64,000 nt of DNA from Klebsiella africana. Lineage in GTDB: Bacteria > Pseudomonadota > Gammaproteobacteria > Enterobacterales > Enterobacteriaceae. Where the stretch lies: positions 4,774,001 to 4,838,000 of the forward strand of contig NZ_CP084874.1 of the NCBI RefSeq assembly GCF_020526085.1, in the 5' to 3' direction. Made by a program: the position numbers and the translations under genes. The notes beneath the pieces are model-generated. The model had not been told where the DNA came from and made no database searches. It saw only the letters and a program-made list of their open reading frames with translations. Below are positions 7,644 to 18,469 of this stretch, piece by piece; position 1 is the stretch's first letter; the number at the start of each line of letters is the position of its first letter.

Positions 7644-8930
7644 ATGCTATCGGAAATTTTTAGAAAAGAAGCCATTGAGTATAAAAAGCACCACTGGAAA
7701 GGAAAGGCATTGTTGTTATCAGGGGCCCCTGCATGGTTGGTTACTCTATTAGCATTCTTATTCCTTGTATCACTTATACTTTCACTCATATTTTTCACTT
7801 TTACTCAACGTATCGATGTGCGGGGTGAGATTATTACGCTTCCTCACTCAGTTAATGTCTTCGCACCACAGCAGGGTTTCGTTGTCAATCAGTACGTAAA
7901 AGAGGGAGATATTGTTAAAAAAGGGCAAACTCTCTATAAACTGGATGTTTCCCGGAATACCATTAATGGTAATGTCAACTTAGAACAGATTGAAGTCATC
8001 AATGAAAAAATAGCCAATGCACAGGATATTATCAGTAAACTTTCATATAATAAATCTGAAACTCTCAATGCACTGGACAAACAAATAAAGACCATCAAAG
8101 ACTCACTGGTAGAAACTAATCGTATGCTGACAAATGCTCAAACGGGTCTAAAAAAAATGCACACCAATCTTTCTAGCTACGATAAATATCTGAAAGATGG
8201 TATGATTACCAAAGATCAATATAATTATCAACATTCATTATATTTCCAGCAACAAAGCACCTATCAATCTCTGGTAAGCCAAAAGATGCAGCTGGAATCC
8301 CAACTAACACAGACCAATAGCGATAAAGTCACTAAAGCAGCAGACTTTGACAATCAAATATCAAGCCAAAATAACCAAATTAACGATTATAAAAATCAGC
8401 TGGTGGAATCAAACGCTAATGGTAATATTATTATAAAAGCGACTACTGACGGAAAAATTGAGTCATTAGCCGTCACCAAAGGTCAAATGGTGGAAAACGG
8501 GAGCAGCCTTGCCCAGATTAAGCCAACAGGAGATATCGAGTACTACCTTATCCTTTGGTTGCCAAACAATACTATCCCTTATGTTAAACCTGGGGATACG
8601 GTAAATATTCGCTATGATGCATTTCCATCTGACAAATTCGGTCAGTTTCCAGGGAAAATTGTAAGTATATCTTCCGTTCCAGCATCTCGGCAGGAAATGT
8701 CAGAATATACTAACGTCAATAACGGTACGAATCAGCAGGAGCTCGCTCTCTACAAGGCCATTATTAAAATTAAAGATAAAACTTTTAGTTATAATGGGAA
8801 AACACTCACTTTATCTAATGGTTTAAAAGCCCAAGCTGTTGTATTCCTCGAAGAACGCCCGCTTTATATGTGGATGTTTACCCCTTTTTATAAAATGACA
8901 CAAAGCGTAAGTGGTCCGATCGATGAATAA
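7644..8930 (+). CDS. HlyD/CvaA-family periplasmic adaptor of a peptide ABC exporter
   Basis: A 428-residue membrane-fusion protein. A short cytoplasmic part (IFRKEAIEYKK) matches the start of CvaA/MchE (FRKDALENRK). One transmembrane helix of about 25 residues follows. Then come a biotinyl-lipoyl-like half (GFVVNQYVKEGDIVKKGQ), a long coiled coil, the second lipoyl half (GKIESLAVTKGQMVENG) and a beta-barrel domain with NIRYDAFPSDKFGQFPGK. It ends SGPIDE, close to the CvaA end. The frame is open to a GTG at 7578 without a Shine-Dalgarno; the ATG at 7644 fits the family start better. It should link the inner-membrane exporter to TolC. It overlaps the exporter gene by 8 bases. Confidence 0.88.
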   Translation: MLSEIFRKEAIEYKKHHWKGKALLLSGAPAWLVTLLAFLFLVSLILSLIFFTFTQRIDVRGEIITLPHSVNVFAPQQGFVVNQYVKEGDIVKKGQTLYKLDVSRNTINGNVNLEQIEVINEKIANAQDIISKLSYNKSETLNALDKQIKTIKDSLVETNRMLTNAQTGLKKMHTNLSSYDKYLKDGMITKDQYNYQHSLYFQQQSTYQSLVSQKMQLESQLTQTNSDKVTKAADFDNQISSQNNQINDYKNQLVESNANGNIIIKATTDGKIESLAVTKGQMVENGSSLAQIKPTGDIEYYLILWLPNNTIPYVKPGDTVNIRYDAFPSDKFGQFPGKIVSISSVPASRQEMSEYTNVNNGTNQQELALYKAIIKIKDKTFSYNGKTLTLSNGLKAQAVVFLEERPLYMWMFTPFYKMTQSVSGPIDE

Positions 8931-11046
8931 AGAACTGTTTAAAAAAATTACGGATAAGCTGAATTTCTCGCTCCGGCATAAAGCGCCGATTATTTTACAG
9001 TCCGAAGCATCTGAATGTGGCATTGCATGCCTGGCCATGGTTTGCGGCCACTATGGTCTGGACATTGACCTGTTCAATTTTCGCCAACGTTATGGCAGCC
9101 CTTCGCAGGGTGTTACACTCATGTCGTTGAGCAAAACGGCAGAGCGTGCTGGATTAAAAGCGCGGGCTTTATCTCTTGACCTAGATGAGATCAAACAACT
9201 TAAGTTACCTTGCATTATTCACTGGGGTATGAACCATTACGTTACGCTCACAAAGGTACGTAAATGCAGCTTTATCGTTCATGATCCCGCGCTGGGTAAA
9301 CGAGTCATTGGTGTTCAGGAAATGTCGAATAACTTTACCGGTGTTGCCCTGGAGCTTTGGCCCGATCATAATTTCCAGCAGGAAAAATCTAAGTCCCGTC
9401 TGCGCCTGTTAGATCTGATGCGTAATATTGTCGGTCTAAAGTCGGCACTGCTGAAAATTTTTGCTTTCTCAGTGATCGTTGAAGCTATTGGCTTACTGCT
9501 GCCAATAGGGACTCAACTGGTTACCGACCATGTGATTATAGCTCACGATCAGAGCCTACTATCCGTAATCTGTATCGGTCTGGTCTTTTTTACTCTATTT
9601 CGCACCTTCATCAGTATGCTGCGTGCATGGACGTCGTTGACACTAAATACGCTGACCAATATTCAGTGGAAAACCACCCTGTTCGACCATCTGGCCAGCC
9701 TGCCCCTATCGTTCTTCGAAAAACGTCACTTAGGCGATATTCAGTCACGTTTTTCCTCCCTGGATACTATCCGCTCAACATTTACCAATAGTATCGTCAG
9801 TGGCATTATTGATTCGATCATGACTATTGGTCTGCTGGTGATGCTGACACTGTATGGCGGCTGGCTGACCTGGGTCGTTGTTGGTTTTACTCTATGCTAT
9901 GCAATAATACGTCTTGCAACCTACCGATTTTATCGCCGCGTTGCTGAAGAACAGGTTATTAAAGGCGCACGCTCTAGCTCGCATTTTATGGAGTCGCTAT
10001 ATGGCATCTCAACCATCAAGGCACTGAACCTAAAAGAACGTCGTTCCCAGCACTGGCTCAATATCAATATCGAGGCCTGTAATGCAGGTATTAAACAAAC
10101 GCGTTTTGATATGTTATTTAGTGGGATCAATACCTTCATTACTGCTATTGATCAAGTAGCCGTGCTCTGGCTGGGCGCGATTATGGTTATTGATAACGAA
10201 ATGACTCTCGGGATGTTTATGGCTTTTAACGCCTATCGTGGTCAATTTTCACAGCGCGCCTCCAGCCTGGTCGATCTGTTTATGCAACTACGTATGCTCT
10301 CTCTGCATAACGAGCGATTATCAGAGATTGTCTTCAGTGAACCTGAAAAAGAGCTTCCTATACGAGAAGTCTTTTCTACGGAGTTAGGTGCCAAACTGGA
10401 AGTCAAAAATCTTTCTTATCAATATGACCCTTTTTCTCAGCCAATATTTTCTAATTTAAATATTACGGTGGATCCCGGGGAGTCCGTTGCTTTAATTGGA
10501 CCTTCTGGTGTCGGTAAAACCACTCTTTTAAAAGTGATGTGTGGCTTACTTTCACCGACCAGTGGTGATGTGTTAGTCGATAATCTCGATATCACCAAGA
10601 TCGGTTTGAATAACTATCGTCACGGTACCGCCTGCGTTCTGCAAGAGGATCGTCTTTTTTCCGGCTCGCTTATTGATAACATTAGTGGCTTCGAAGATAA
10701 CGTCGACCTTAATTTTGTGATGGAGTGTGCCAAACGCTGCAATATTCATGATGAAATCATGAAAATGCCGATGGGCTATGAAACTATTATCGGCGAACTC
10801 GGTCTGGGCATCTCTGGGGGGCAAAAGCAACGTATATTGATCGCACGTGCCTTATACCGTAAACCTAGCATTCTGTTTATGGATGAGGCCACCAGCCATC
10901 TCGACCTAAAAAATGAATCCGTTATCAATCAATCTATATCAGCGTTAAATGTCACACGAATTATTGTCGCGCATCGGCCATCAACCATCGCATCCGCCGA
11001 TCGCGTTATCGATCTTTCACAGTCGAAGACACTCGCACTCATTTGA
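8923..11046 (+). CDS. CvaB-like peptidase-containing ABC exporter
   Basis: A 707-residue, three-domain exporter. The N-terminal C39 peptidase has catalytic Cys32 (in SECGIACLAM), His105 (MNHYVTL) and Asp121 (HDPALGKR), the same residue numbers as in CvaB of colicin V. The transmembrane domain covers roughly residues 150-450. The ATPase domain has Walker A GPSGVGKTT, signature ISGGQKQR, Walker B ILFMDEATS and H-loop IIVAHRP. All catalytic residues are intact, so it should cleave after Gly-Gly and export the peptide encoded at 7212. The ATG at 8923 overlaps the adaptor stop, indicating translational coupling. The region is AT-rich relative to the flanking core genes. Confidence 0.93.
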   Translation: MNKELFKKITDKLNFSLRHKAPIILQSEASECGIACLAMVCGHYGLDIDLFNFRQRYGSPSQGVTLMSLSKTAERAGLKARALSLDLDEIKQLKLPCIIHWGMNHYVTLTKVRKCSFIVHDPALGKRVIGVQEMSNNFTGVALELWPDHNFQQEKSKSRLRLLDLMRNIVGLKSALLKIFAFSVIVEAIGLLLPIGTQLVTDHVIIAHDQSLLSVICIGLVFFTLFRTFISMLRAWTSLTLNTLTNIQWKTTLFDHLASLPLSFFEKRHLGDIQSRFSSLDTIRSTFTNSIVSGIIDSIMTIGLLVMLTLYGGWLTWVVVGFTLCYAIIRLATYRFYRRVAEEQVIKGARSSSHFMESLYGISTIKALNLKERRSQHWLNINIEACNAGIKQTRFDMLFSGINTFITAIDQVAVLWLGAIMVIDNEMTLGMFMAFNAYRGQFSQRASSLVDLFMQLRMLSLHNERLSEIVFSEPEKELPIREVFSTELGAKLEVKNLSYQYDPFSQPIFSNLNITVDPGESVALIGPSGVGKTTLLKVMCGLLSPTSGDVLVDNLDITKIGLNNYRHGTACVLQEDRLFSGSLIDNISGFEDNVDLNFVMECAKRCNIHDEIMKMPMGYETIIGELGLGISGGQKQRILIARALYRKPSILFMDEATSHLDLKNESVINQSISALNVTRIIVAHRPSTIASADRVIDLSQSKTLALI

Positions 11047-11059
11047 AAAGGAGAAAACG

Positions 11060-11923
11060 ATGCAAGGAACGTTTATTGGATTTAATACTGCAGGCATTAC
11101 TTTCGAGGAACGATTTTTAGCGTTGTTGCTGAAGGTCAAGACGGGAAAGGGCTCTGATCAGCTCTACTATCTTCAGGCGCCTGTACTTGCCGATCTGCTG
11201 CTGATATTGCAGAGCAGAATGGTTGTAATTCTCCAACGATATGAAGTCGAAGGGGAGGCCTATAAAGACGAGCTTATCACTTATAACGAGACACTTGTTG
11301 CCAATATCCCCACTGTAGAAATGGCAGAAGTACAACAACCGTCCCCGCAGCGACGTATTATGTCTATTACGCTAAAGGCTGGCGAAACACAATCAACGCT
11401 AATTCTAGTGTTACAGGGCGGGGAAATTAACACTTTACATATTGACGATATGCAGGTCGAAGCTCTGATAATAGCTATTCAGCAAGCTTTAAAAACAGTC
11501 GGCGATCAGGAGGTTATTGAGTACTTAACTTCAAATATGGATTTTTTAATATGCTACACTGTCGACTTGACTACCCAGCCGAATATTGACTACCAGCAAC
11601 ACACTCAGGAAGACTGGAAGCTAAACCTATTTTCTCATTATCTGGGCGTGCTGTACTGCTGCGAGACAGACGAAGGCAAGAAAATTGTCTCCGGGGCGGT
11701 GGTCAAAACCAGCGCCCCGCATTTATCAGAACTGGAAAATAACGTTGTGACGCGGATTATCGAGAAAAGCCCCAAGCTCAAGGCGATGCACGCGGAGCTG
11801 GCGCCATGTCAGATCTTCAGTACTGTCATTCCTTCCCAGCCGGGAAGAATGCTCAGTCTGGAAGAGTGCCTGCGTCCCCTGCACGCCTTCTACCTTGAAA
11901 AGAAAGCAGAGCTTAACGCCTGA
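11060..11923 (+). CDS. yjeJ: YjeJ family protein of unknown function
   Basis: A 287-residue soluble protein with no signal peptide or membrane segment. I identify it as YjeJ by position (same strand as epmB, convergent with yjeI) and by length (E. coli YjeJ is about 289 residues). The visible features are an N-terminal TAGITFEERFLALLLKVKT segment and an acidic middle region. The ATG at 11060 has AAGGAG seven bases upstream. In E. coli yjeJ is next to epmB; here it starts only 13 bases after the ABC exporter stop, so it is probably now transcribed with the peptide cluster. Despite that placement I see no reason to call it the immunity protein. An alternative is that it was recruited to the cluster. 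Confidence 0.7.
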   Translation: MQGTFIGFNTAGITFEERFLALLLKVKTGKGSDQLYYLQAPVLADLLLILQSRMVVILQRYEVEGEAYKDELITYNETLVANIPTVEMAEVQQPSPQRRIMSITLKAGETQSTLILVLQGGEINTLHIDDMQVEALIIAIQQALKTVGDQEVIEYLTSNMDFLICYTVDLTTQPNIDYQQHTQEDWKLNLFSHYLGVLYCCETDEGKKIVSGAVVKTSAPHLSELENNVVTRIIEKSPKLKAMHAELAPCQIFSTVIPSQPGRMLSLEECLRPLHAFYLEKKAELNA

Positions 11924-11939
11924 TCCTCATCTAGCGACC

Positions 11940-11971
11940 ACGCCTCTCTCCGCGCTTACAGAGAGAGGCGT
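11940..11971. terminator. stem-loop between convergent yjeJ and yjeI
   Basis: A perfect 11-bp inverted repeat (11940-11950 with 11961-11971) with a 10-base loop. There is no T-tract on either side, so it may act as a bidirectional barrier or an mRNA 3' end rather than a classic intrinsic terminator. Confidence 0.55.
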
Positions 11972-11977
11972 CACGCA

Positions 11978-12331
11978 TCAGTTCGGGCACTTATAAACCT
12001 GGCCGTTCATTTCGCTGTCGGTAGGTACAAAGCTCGATAACAGGTTTTGTGTCGGGCTGCTGACGCCGTAGATCACGTTGCCACCCATGGCTGCCGCCTG
12101 GTTGCGCAAGGCGTTCGCCGCACCGCGCATGGAACCACCCTCATCGCCATTCTGGCCGGAGAGCCAGTTGCTCTGTTTACCTGTCGCGGTCCCTAACAGC
12201 TGACACTCTGCGCCGGGCTTCTCCTGCACGAAGCGCACATTCTGGCCGGCAGAGGTTAATTCATTGCTGGAACTGCAACCTGCCAACAGTAAGGCTGCGC
12301 CGACAATCCCTGCTAAATATTTTACCTGCAT
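11978..12331 (-). CDS. yjeI: YjeI lipoprotein (DUF4156)
   Basis: A 117-residue lipoprotein, the same length as E. coli YjeI. The signal peptide has lipobox LAGC, followed by SSSNEL. The mature part contains GAECQLLGTATGKQ and QVYKCPN, with conserved cysteines of the DUF4156 family. An upstream in-frame start at 12343 exists, but GGGGAA precedes ATG 12331 at proper spacing and gives the family length. The function is unknown. It lies downstream of groEL on the same strand, behind a terminator. Confidence 0.93.
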   Translation of the reverse strand: MQVKYLAGIVGAALLLAGCSSSNELTSAGQNVRFVQEKPGAECQLLGTATGKQSNWLSGQNGDEGGSMRGAANALRNQAAAMGGNVIYGVSSPTQNLLSSFVPTDSEMNGQVYKCPN

Positions 12332-12530
12332 GTTATTCCCCATGATCGATGAGCTGGACGCACTGGCCCGGATGTAAATCTATCATCCTTCAAACTGCGT
12401 CGGCATGAGCCGCGTTCATTCCCTCCCCGGCAGCGCTTACCAGGTCGCTACCGAAACGGAGGTGCTTGCCGCTCTGATGCAGCTTAAATGATTTTTATGT
12501 ATAAGCCTTATACTAAAAAGCGCGCCAAAA

Positions 12531-12564
12531 GAAAAACCCCCAGCCATTGCTGGCCAGGGGTTTC
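12531..12564 (-). terminator. groEL intrinsic terminator
   Basis: On the minus strand, a stem of 7 + 4 bp with a small internal loop (AAACCCC paired with GGGGTTT) is followed by a run of T residues (A-run at 12532-12536 on plus). It starts about 28 bases after the groEL stop. Confidence 0.8.
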
Positions 12565-12591
12565 TGCTTTTTTATGCCGTAGAGCGCACGA

Positions 12592-14250
<1,659 letters not shown>

Positions 14251-14275
14251 TCAAATTCGTTCAGGGTCGTGCGAA

Positions 14276-14629
<354 letters not shown>

Positions 14630-14649
14630 TTACCGGCTAGTGCAGAGAG

Positions 14650-14678
14650 AGATGGGGATGGCCATTTCCGGCTTCAAG
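14650..14678 (-). promoter_or_regulatory. sigma-32 heat-shock promoter of groESL
   Basis: Read on the minus strand: CTTGAAG (-35, 14672-14678) and CCCCATCT (-10, 14650-14657) with 14 bases between. This closely resembles the E. coli groE heat-shock promoter and the sigma-32 consensus CTTGAAA / CCCCATNT. Confidence 0.88.
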
Positions 14679-14801
14679 GGCAAAATTAAAAAAAATTTTT
14701 ACCTTTGCGCTGGCGCACAAAAAGCGGCCAGGCCAGGCAATCGGTCATAAGGAAAAGCGATTGTGATACTCTCTTTTTTTTCACTGGCGCAGGATTGAAT
14801 C

Positions 14802-16052
14802 ATGAGTGGTTTAAAACAGGAGTTAGGGCTGGGACAGGGAGTTGGGTTGCTTTCCACCTCATTGCTGGGTACCGGCGTCTTCGCCGTCCCGGCGCTGGCG
14901 GCGCTGGTCGCTGGTGATAACAGCCTGTGGGCATGGCCGCTGCTCATTCTCCTCGTTTTCCCGGTCGCCATCGTCTTCGCCCTGCTGGGCCGCCATTTTC
15001 CCAGCGCGGGCGGCGTGGCCCACTTTGTCGATATGGCCTTTGGGCCACGTCTGGCCAGCGTCACCGGCTGGCTGTTTTTATCGGTAATCCCGGTCGGACT
15101 CCCCGCCGCTCTGCACATCGCCACCGGTTTTGGCCAGGCGCTGTTCGGCTGGCATGATGCGCAGCTGCTGCTGGCAGAGCTGGGCACCCTGGCCATCGTC
15201 TGGTGGGTCGGTTCGCGTGGCGCCAGCTCCAGCGCCAACCTGCAGACGCTGGTTGCCATACTGATTGTGGCGCTGATCGTCGCCGTCTGGTGGCGCGGTG
15301 GAATAAGCCCGGCGCAGATCCCCTTCCCGGCCCCGGCGGAGATTGACCGCGGGCAGCTCTTTTCGGCGCTGTCGGTGATGTTCTGGTGCTTTGTCGGTCT
15401 GGAAGCCTTCGCGCACCTCGCCTCGGAGTTTAAACATCCCGAGCGTGATTTCCCCAGGGCGCTGATGATAGGCCTGCTGCTTGCCGGCTCGGTCTACTGG
15501 GCCTGTACCGTGCTGGTGCTGCACTTCCACGCCTTTGGCGAGGAGATGGCGGCGGCGGCGTCATTACCGAATATCGTGGTCCGGCTGTTCGGCGTTGAAG
15601 CGCTGTGGGTGGCCTGCGTCATCGGCTATCTCGCCTGTTTCGCCAGCCTCAACATCTATATTCAAAGCTTCGCCCGCCTGGTCTGGTCACAGGCACAACA
15701 TAAGCCAGAAAGCTACCTTGCCCGCCTGTCGCCGCGGCAGATCCCGCGCAACGCCCTTAACGCCGTGCTGGGCTCCTGCGTGGTGAGTACCTTGTGTATC
15801 TATCTGCTCGATATCAATCTGGACGCGCTGATCGTTTACGCCAATGGGATTTTCATCATGATCTATCTGCTGTGCATGCTGGCGGGCTGTCGTTTGCTGC
15901 GCGGACGCTATCGGCTATTGGCGGTGGTGGGCAGTATTCTCTGCCTGCTGCTGCTGGCGATGGTCGGCTGGAAAAGTCTGTACGCGCTGATCATGCTCGC
16001 GGTGCTGTGGCTGTTTTTACCGAGGCGCAAGCTGGCGACGGGAAGCATATAG
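14802..16052 (+). CDS. yjeH: YjeH amino-acid exporter (APC superfamily)
   Basis: A 416-residue membrane protein with about 11-12 hydrophobic helices. The N-terminus LGLGQGVGLLSTSLLGTGVFAVPALAAL fragment contains the glycine-rich APC substrate-binding helix 1. YjeH in E. coli exports methionine and branched-chain amino acids; the same role is assumed here from family and synteny. The ATG at 14802 follows GCAGGA at the right spacing. It is divergent from groES, and a short intergenic stem-loop separates it from convergent fxsA. Confidence 0.9.
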   Translation: MSGLKQELGLGQGVGLLSTSLLGTGVFAVPALAALVAGDNSLWAWPLLILLVFPVAIVFALLGRHFPSAGGVAHFVDMAFGPRLASVTGWLFLSVIPVGLPAALHIATGFGQALFGWHDAQLLLAELGTLAIVWWVGSRGASSSANLQTLVAILIVALIVAVWWRGGISPAQIPFPAPAEIDRGQLFSALSVMFWCFVGLEAFAHLASEFKHPERDFPRALMIGLLLAGSVYWACTVLVLHFHAFGEEMAAAASLPNIVVRLFGVEALWVACVIGYLACFASLNIYIQSFARLVWSQAQHKPESYLARLSPRQIPRNALNAVLGSCVVSTLCIYLLDINLDALIVYANGIFIMIYLLCMLAGCRLLRGRYRLLAVVGSILCLLLLAMVGWKSLYALIMLAVLWLFLPRRKLATGSI

Positions 16053-16066
16053 ACCAGGAAAGAAAG

Positions 16067-16095
16067 CGGCCCGGACGCATCTGCTGACCGGGCCG
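16067..16095. terminator. stem-loop between convergent yjeH and fxsA
   Basis: A perfect 8-bp GC stem (16067-16074 with 16088-16095). On the minus strand it is followed by a T-rich stretch (GCTTTCTTTCC), so it may terminate fxsA and stall yjeH transcripts. Confidence 0.55.
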
Positions 16096-16103
16096 GGGGG
16101 ATG

Positions 16104-16580
16104 TTAATCGCGGCGATCGTCCTTATGGTCCAGACGGTCGTGCTGCTCATCCTTGCGCTGGAACTCCCCTTCGAAGGTATCTCCGCCGCCAGTTCCGGCG
16201 CTAAAGCCGCCGCCCGGCATTCGACTGAAGCGCAGATGCGGCATCAGCTTCATCGTCAGGTGCTTTTGCACCGGCGGCAGAAGCAGCAGCAGGCCGAGGA
16301 AGTCGGTAAAGAATCCCGGGAGCAACAGCAGCAGACCAGCGATAATCAGCGATACGCTCTTGATCATCTCCGCCGCCGGGCTCTCGCCCGCGGCCATCTT
16401 CTGCTGCATCAGCAGGAAGTTTTTGAAGCCCTGGTTACGCACCAGCGACATCCCTACCACTGAGCTAAAGATCACCAGAATCAGCGTCATAAAGACGCCC
16501 AGCACGTGCGCGACCTGGATAAAGATCGATATCTCAATGTAAACGTAAAGAAAAAAGGCAATAAACGGAATCCAACGCAC
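16104..16580 (-). CDS. fxsA: FxsA membrane protein
   Basis: A 158-residue protein, identical in length to E. coli FxsA when started at GTG 16580. This GTG has AAGGAG at ideal spacing; the upstream in-frame ATG at 16595 actually overlaps that ribosome site and is unlikely. Three to four hydrophobic helices are followed by a polar, acidic C-terminal tail rich in Gly, Asp and Arg. In E. coli, extra FxsA relieves F-plasmid exclusion of phage T7 at the membrane; its normal role is not known. Its neighbour aspA is divergent. Confidence 0.93.
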   Translation of the reverse strand: MRWIPFIAFFLYVYIEISIFIQVAHVLGVFMTLILVIFSSVVGMSLVRNQGFKNFLLMQQKMAAGESPAAEMIKSVSLIIAGLLLLLPGFFTDFLGLLLLLPPVQKHLTMKLMPHLRFSRMPGGGFSAGTGGGDTFEGEFQRKDEQHDRLDHKDDRRD

Positions 16581-16716
16581 TGGCGTCTCCTTCATCGACG
16601 GACGCTGCGTTCAGCGCCCGTAATCATCAATTTGCTGATCGCATCCCACTAAGATGGGGGTACTGCGCGAATTTTCAATCAGCGGAAATGCTTATTTTTA
16701 TCAGGAATAGAAAAGC

Positions 16717-16732
16717 GGTGATTCATTTCACA
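16717..16732 (+). promoter_or_regulatory. candidate CRP site upstream of aspA
   Basis: GGTGA-N6-TCACA, one mismatch from the CRP consensus TGTGA-N6-TCACA, lies 186 bases before the aspA start. E. coli aspA is known to be CRP-activated. The distance implies a long leader or a class I arrangement, so the site is plausible but unproven. Confidence 0.6.
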
Positions 16733-16917
16733 GATTAATAAATCTTCACATACCCGCGATGTAATAAGTGATCAAGCTTACTGATATTCGCTATCATCAG
16801 CATATGATCTTGGGCACCGGGCCGGTTAAGGAAATAATCGTCGGCCAGAAAATATACTGAATCCTGGATATTCTGTGTATTTGGTGAATTCATTGGCAGC
16901 TTGAAAAGAAGGTTCAC

Positions 16918-18354
16918 ATGTTAAACAACATTCGTATCGAAGAAGATCTGTTGGGCACCAGGGAAGTTCCCGCGGACGCTTACTACGGCGTTCATACTCT
17001 GCGAGCGATTGAAAACTTCTACATTAGCAACAGCAAAATCAGCGACATACCAGAATTCGTGCGCGGCATGGTGATGGTGAAGAAAGCCGCGGCGCTGGCG
17101 AACAAGGAGCTGCAGACCATTCCCAAAAGCGCGGCAAATGCGATTATCGCCGCCTGTGACGAAGTCCTGAACAACGGCAAATGCATGGACCAGTTCCCGG
17201 TCGATGTCTTCCAGGGCGGGGCCGGCACCTCCGTAAATATGAACACCAACGAAGTCCTGGCAAACATCGGCCTTGAGCTGATGGGCCACCAGAAAGGCGA
17301 ATATCAGTACCTAAACCCAAACGATCACGTCAACAAATGTCAGTCCACCAACGATGCCTACCCCACCGGGTTCCGCATTGCGGTGTATGCCTCCATCCTT
17401 AAGTTAATCGATGCGATTAAACAGCTGGGCGAGGGCTTCCAGGCGAAAGCCGTGGAGTTCCAGGACATCCTCAAAATGGGCCGCACTCAGCTGCAGGATG
17501 CCGTGCCGATGACCCTCGGCCAGGAGTTCCATGCCTTCAATGTGCTGCTTAATGAAGAGACCAAAAGCATTCTGCGCACTGCGGAATTACTGCTGGAGGT
17601 GAACCTCGGCGCAACCGCCATTGGTACTCGCCTCAACACCCCGGACGGCTATCAACAGCTGGCGGTGCAGAAGCTGGCGGAAGTGAGCAACTTACCGGTC
17701 GTCCCGGCAGAAGACCTGATTGAAGCCACCTCGGACTGCGGGGCGTACGTTATGGTTCATAGCTCGCTGAAACGCCTGGCGGTGAAACTGTCCAAGATCT
17801 GTAACGACCTGCGTCTGCTCTCTTCCGGACCGCGCGCGGGCCTTAACGAAATCAACCTGCCTGAGCTGCAGGCTGGCTCTTCTATTATGCCGGCCAAGGT
17901 TAACCCGGTGGTGCCGGAGGTGGTCAACCAGGTCTGCTTCAAAGTTATCGGCAACGATACCACTGTGACCATGGCCTCCGAAGCCGGCCAGCTGCAGCTG
18001 AACGTGATGGAGCCGGTCATCGGCCAGGCGATGTTCGAGTCCATTCATATCCTTACCAACGCCTGCTACAACCTGCTGGAGAAATGCGTTAACGGCATCA
18101 CCGCCAATAAAGCGGTATGTGAAGGCTACGTGTATAACTCCATCGGCATCGTCACCTACCTCAACCCGTTTATTGGCCACCACAATGGCGATATCGTCGG
18201 CAAGATCTGTGCCGAAACCGGCAAGAGCGTACGGGAAGTGGTGCTGGAGCGCGGACTGCTGACGGCGGCGGAGCTGGATGATATTTTCTCCGCGCAAAAC
18301 CTGATGCATCCCGCTTATAAAGCAAAGCGTTATACCGATGAAAGCGAACAGTAA
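16918..18354 (+). CDS. aspA: aspartate ammonia-lyase
   Basis: A 478-residue cytoplasmic enzyme that converts L-aspartate to fumarate and ammonia. Its length equals E. coli AspA, and the sequence is near-identical. The fumarase/aspartase signature [11 protein letters not shown] lies near residue 320, and the flexible lid is included. It is followed by a perfect terminator and then by dcuA, the matching C4-dicarboxylate antiporter. Together they support anaerobic fumarate respiration, using aspartate as a source of fumarate. Confidence 0.98.
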   Translation: MLNNIRIEEDLLGTREVPADAYYGVHTLRAIENFYISNSKISDIPEFVRGMVMVKKAAALANKELQTIPKSAANAIIAACDEVLNNGKCMDQFPVDVFQGGAGTSVNMNTNEVLANIGLELMGHQKGEYQYLNPNDHVNKCQSTNDAYPTGFRIAVYASILKLIDAIKQLGEGFQAKAVEFQDILKMGRTQLQDAVPMTLGQEFHAFNVLLNEETKSILRTAELLLEVNLGATAIGTRLNTPDGYQQLAVQKLAEVSNLPVVPAEDLIEATSDCGAYVMVHSSLKRLAVKLSKICNDLRLLSSGPRAGLNEINLPELQAGSSIMPAKVNPVVPEVVNQVCFKVIGNDTTVTMASEAGQLQLNVMEPVIGQAMFESIHILTNACYNLLEKCVNGITANKAVCEGYVYNSIGIVTYLNPFIGHHNGDIVGKICAETGKSVREVVLERGLLTAAELDDIFSAQNLMHPAYKAKRYTDESEQ

Positions 18355-18375
18355 TCTTTCAGGCTAGTCATTCAA

Positions 18376-18404
18376 AGGCATGTCAGCGATGACATGCCTT
18401 TTTT
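18376..18404 (+). terminator. aspA intrinsic terminator
   Basis: A perfect 10-bp stem (18376-18385 with 18390-18399), a GCGA tetraloop, then six Ts. In E. coli partial read-through here also supplies dcuA; the same layout is seen here. Confidence 0.9.
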
Positions 18405-18469
18405 GCTTTTTAGTTTTACTAAAATACAACAATTCAATATCAACTTGTTAAAAAACAAGGAAGGCATAT

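Noticed and set aside
11060..11923. yjeJ as the microcin immunity gene
   Set aside because: Its size, soluble character and synteny with the E. coli orphan between epmB and yjeI explain it better; the possibility is kept only as a test.
16735..16917. 60-codon minus-strand ORF in the aspA leader
   Set aside because: It has a GTG start without ribosome site and fully covers the aspA promoter region; no similarity is recognised.
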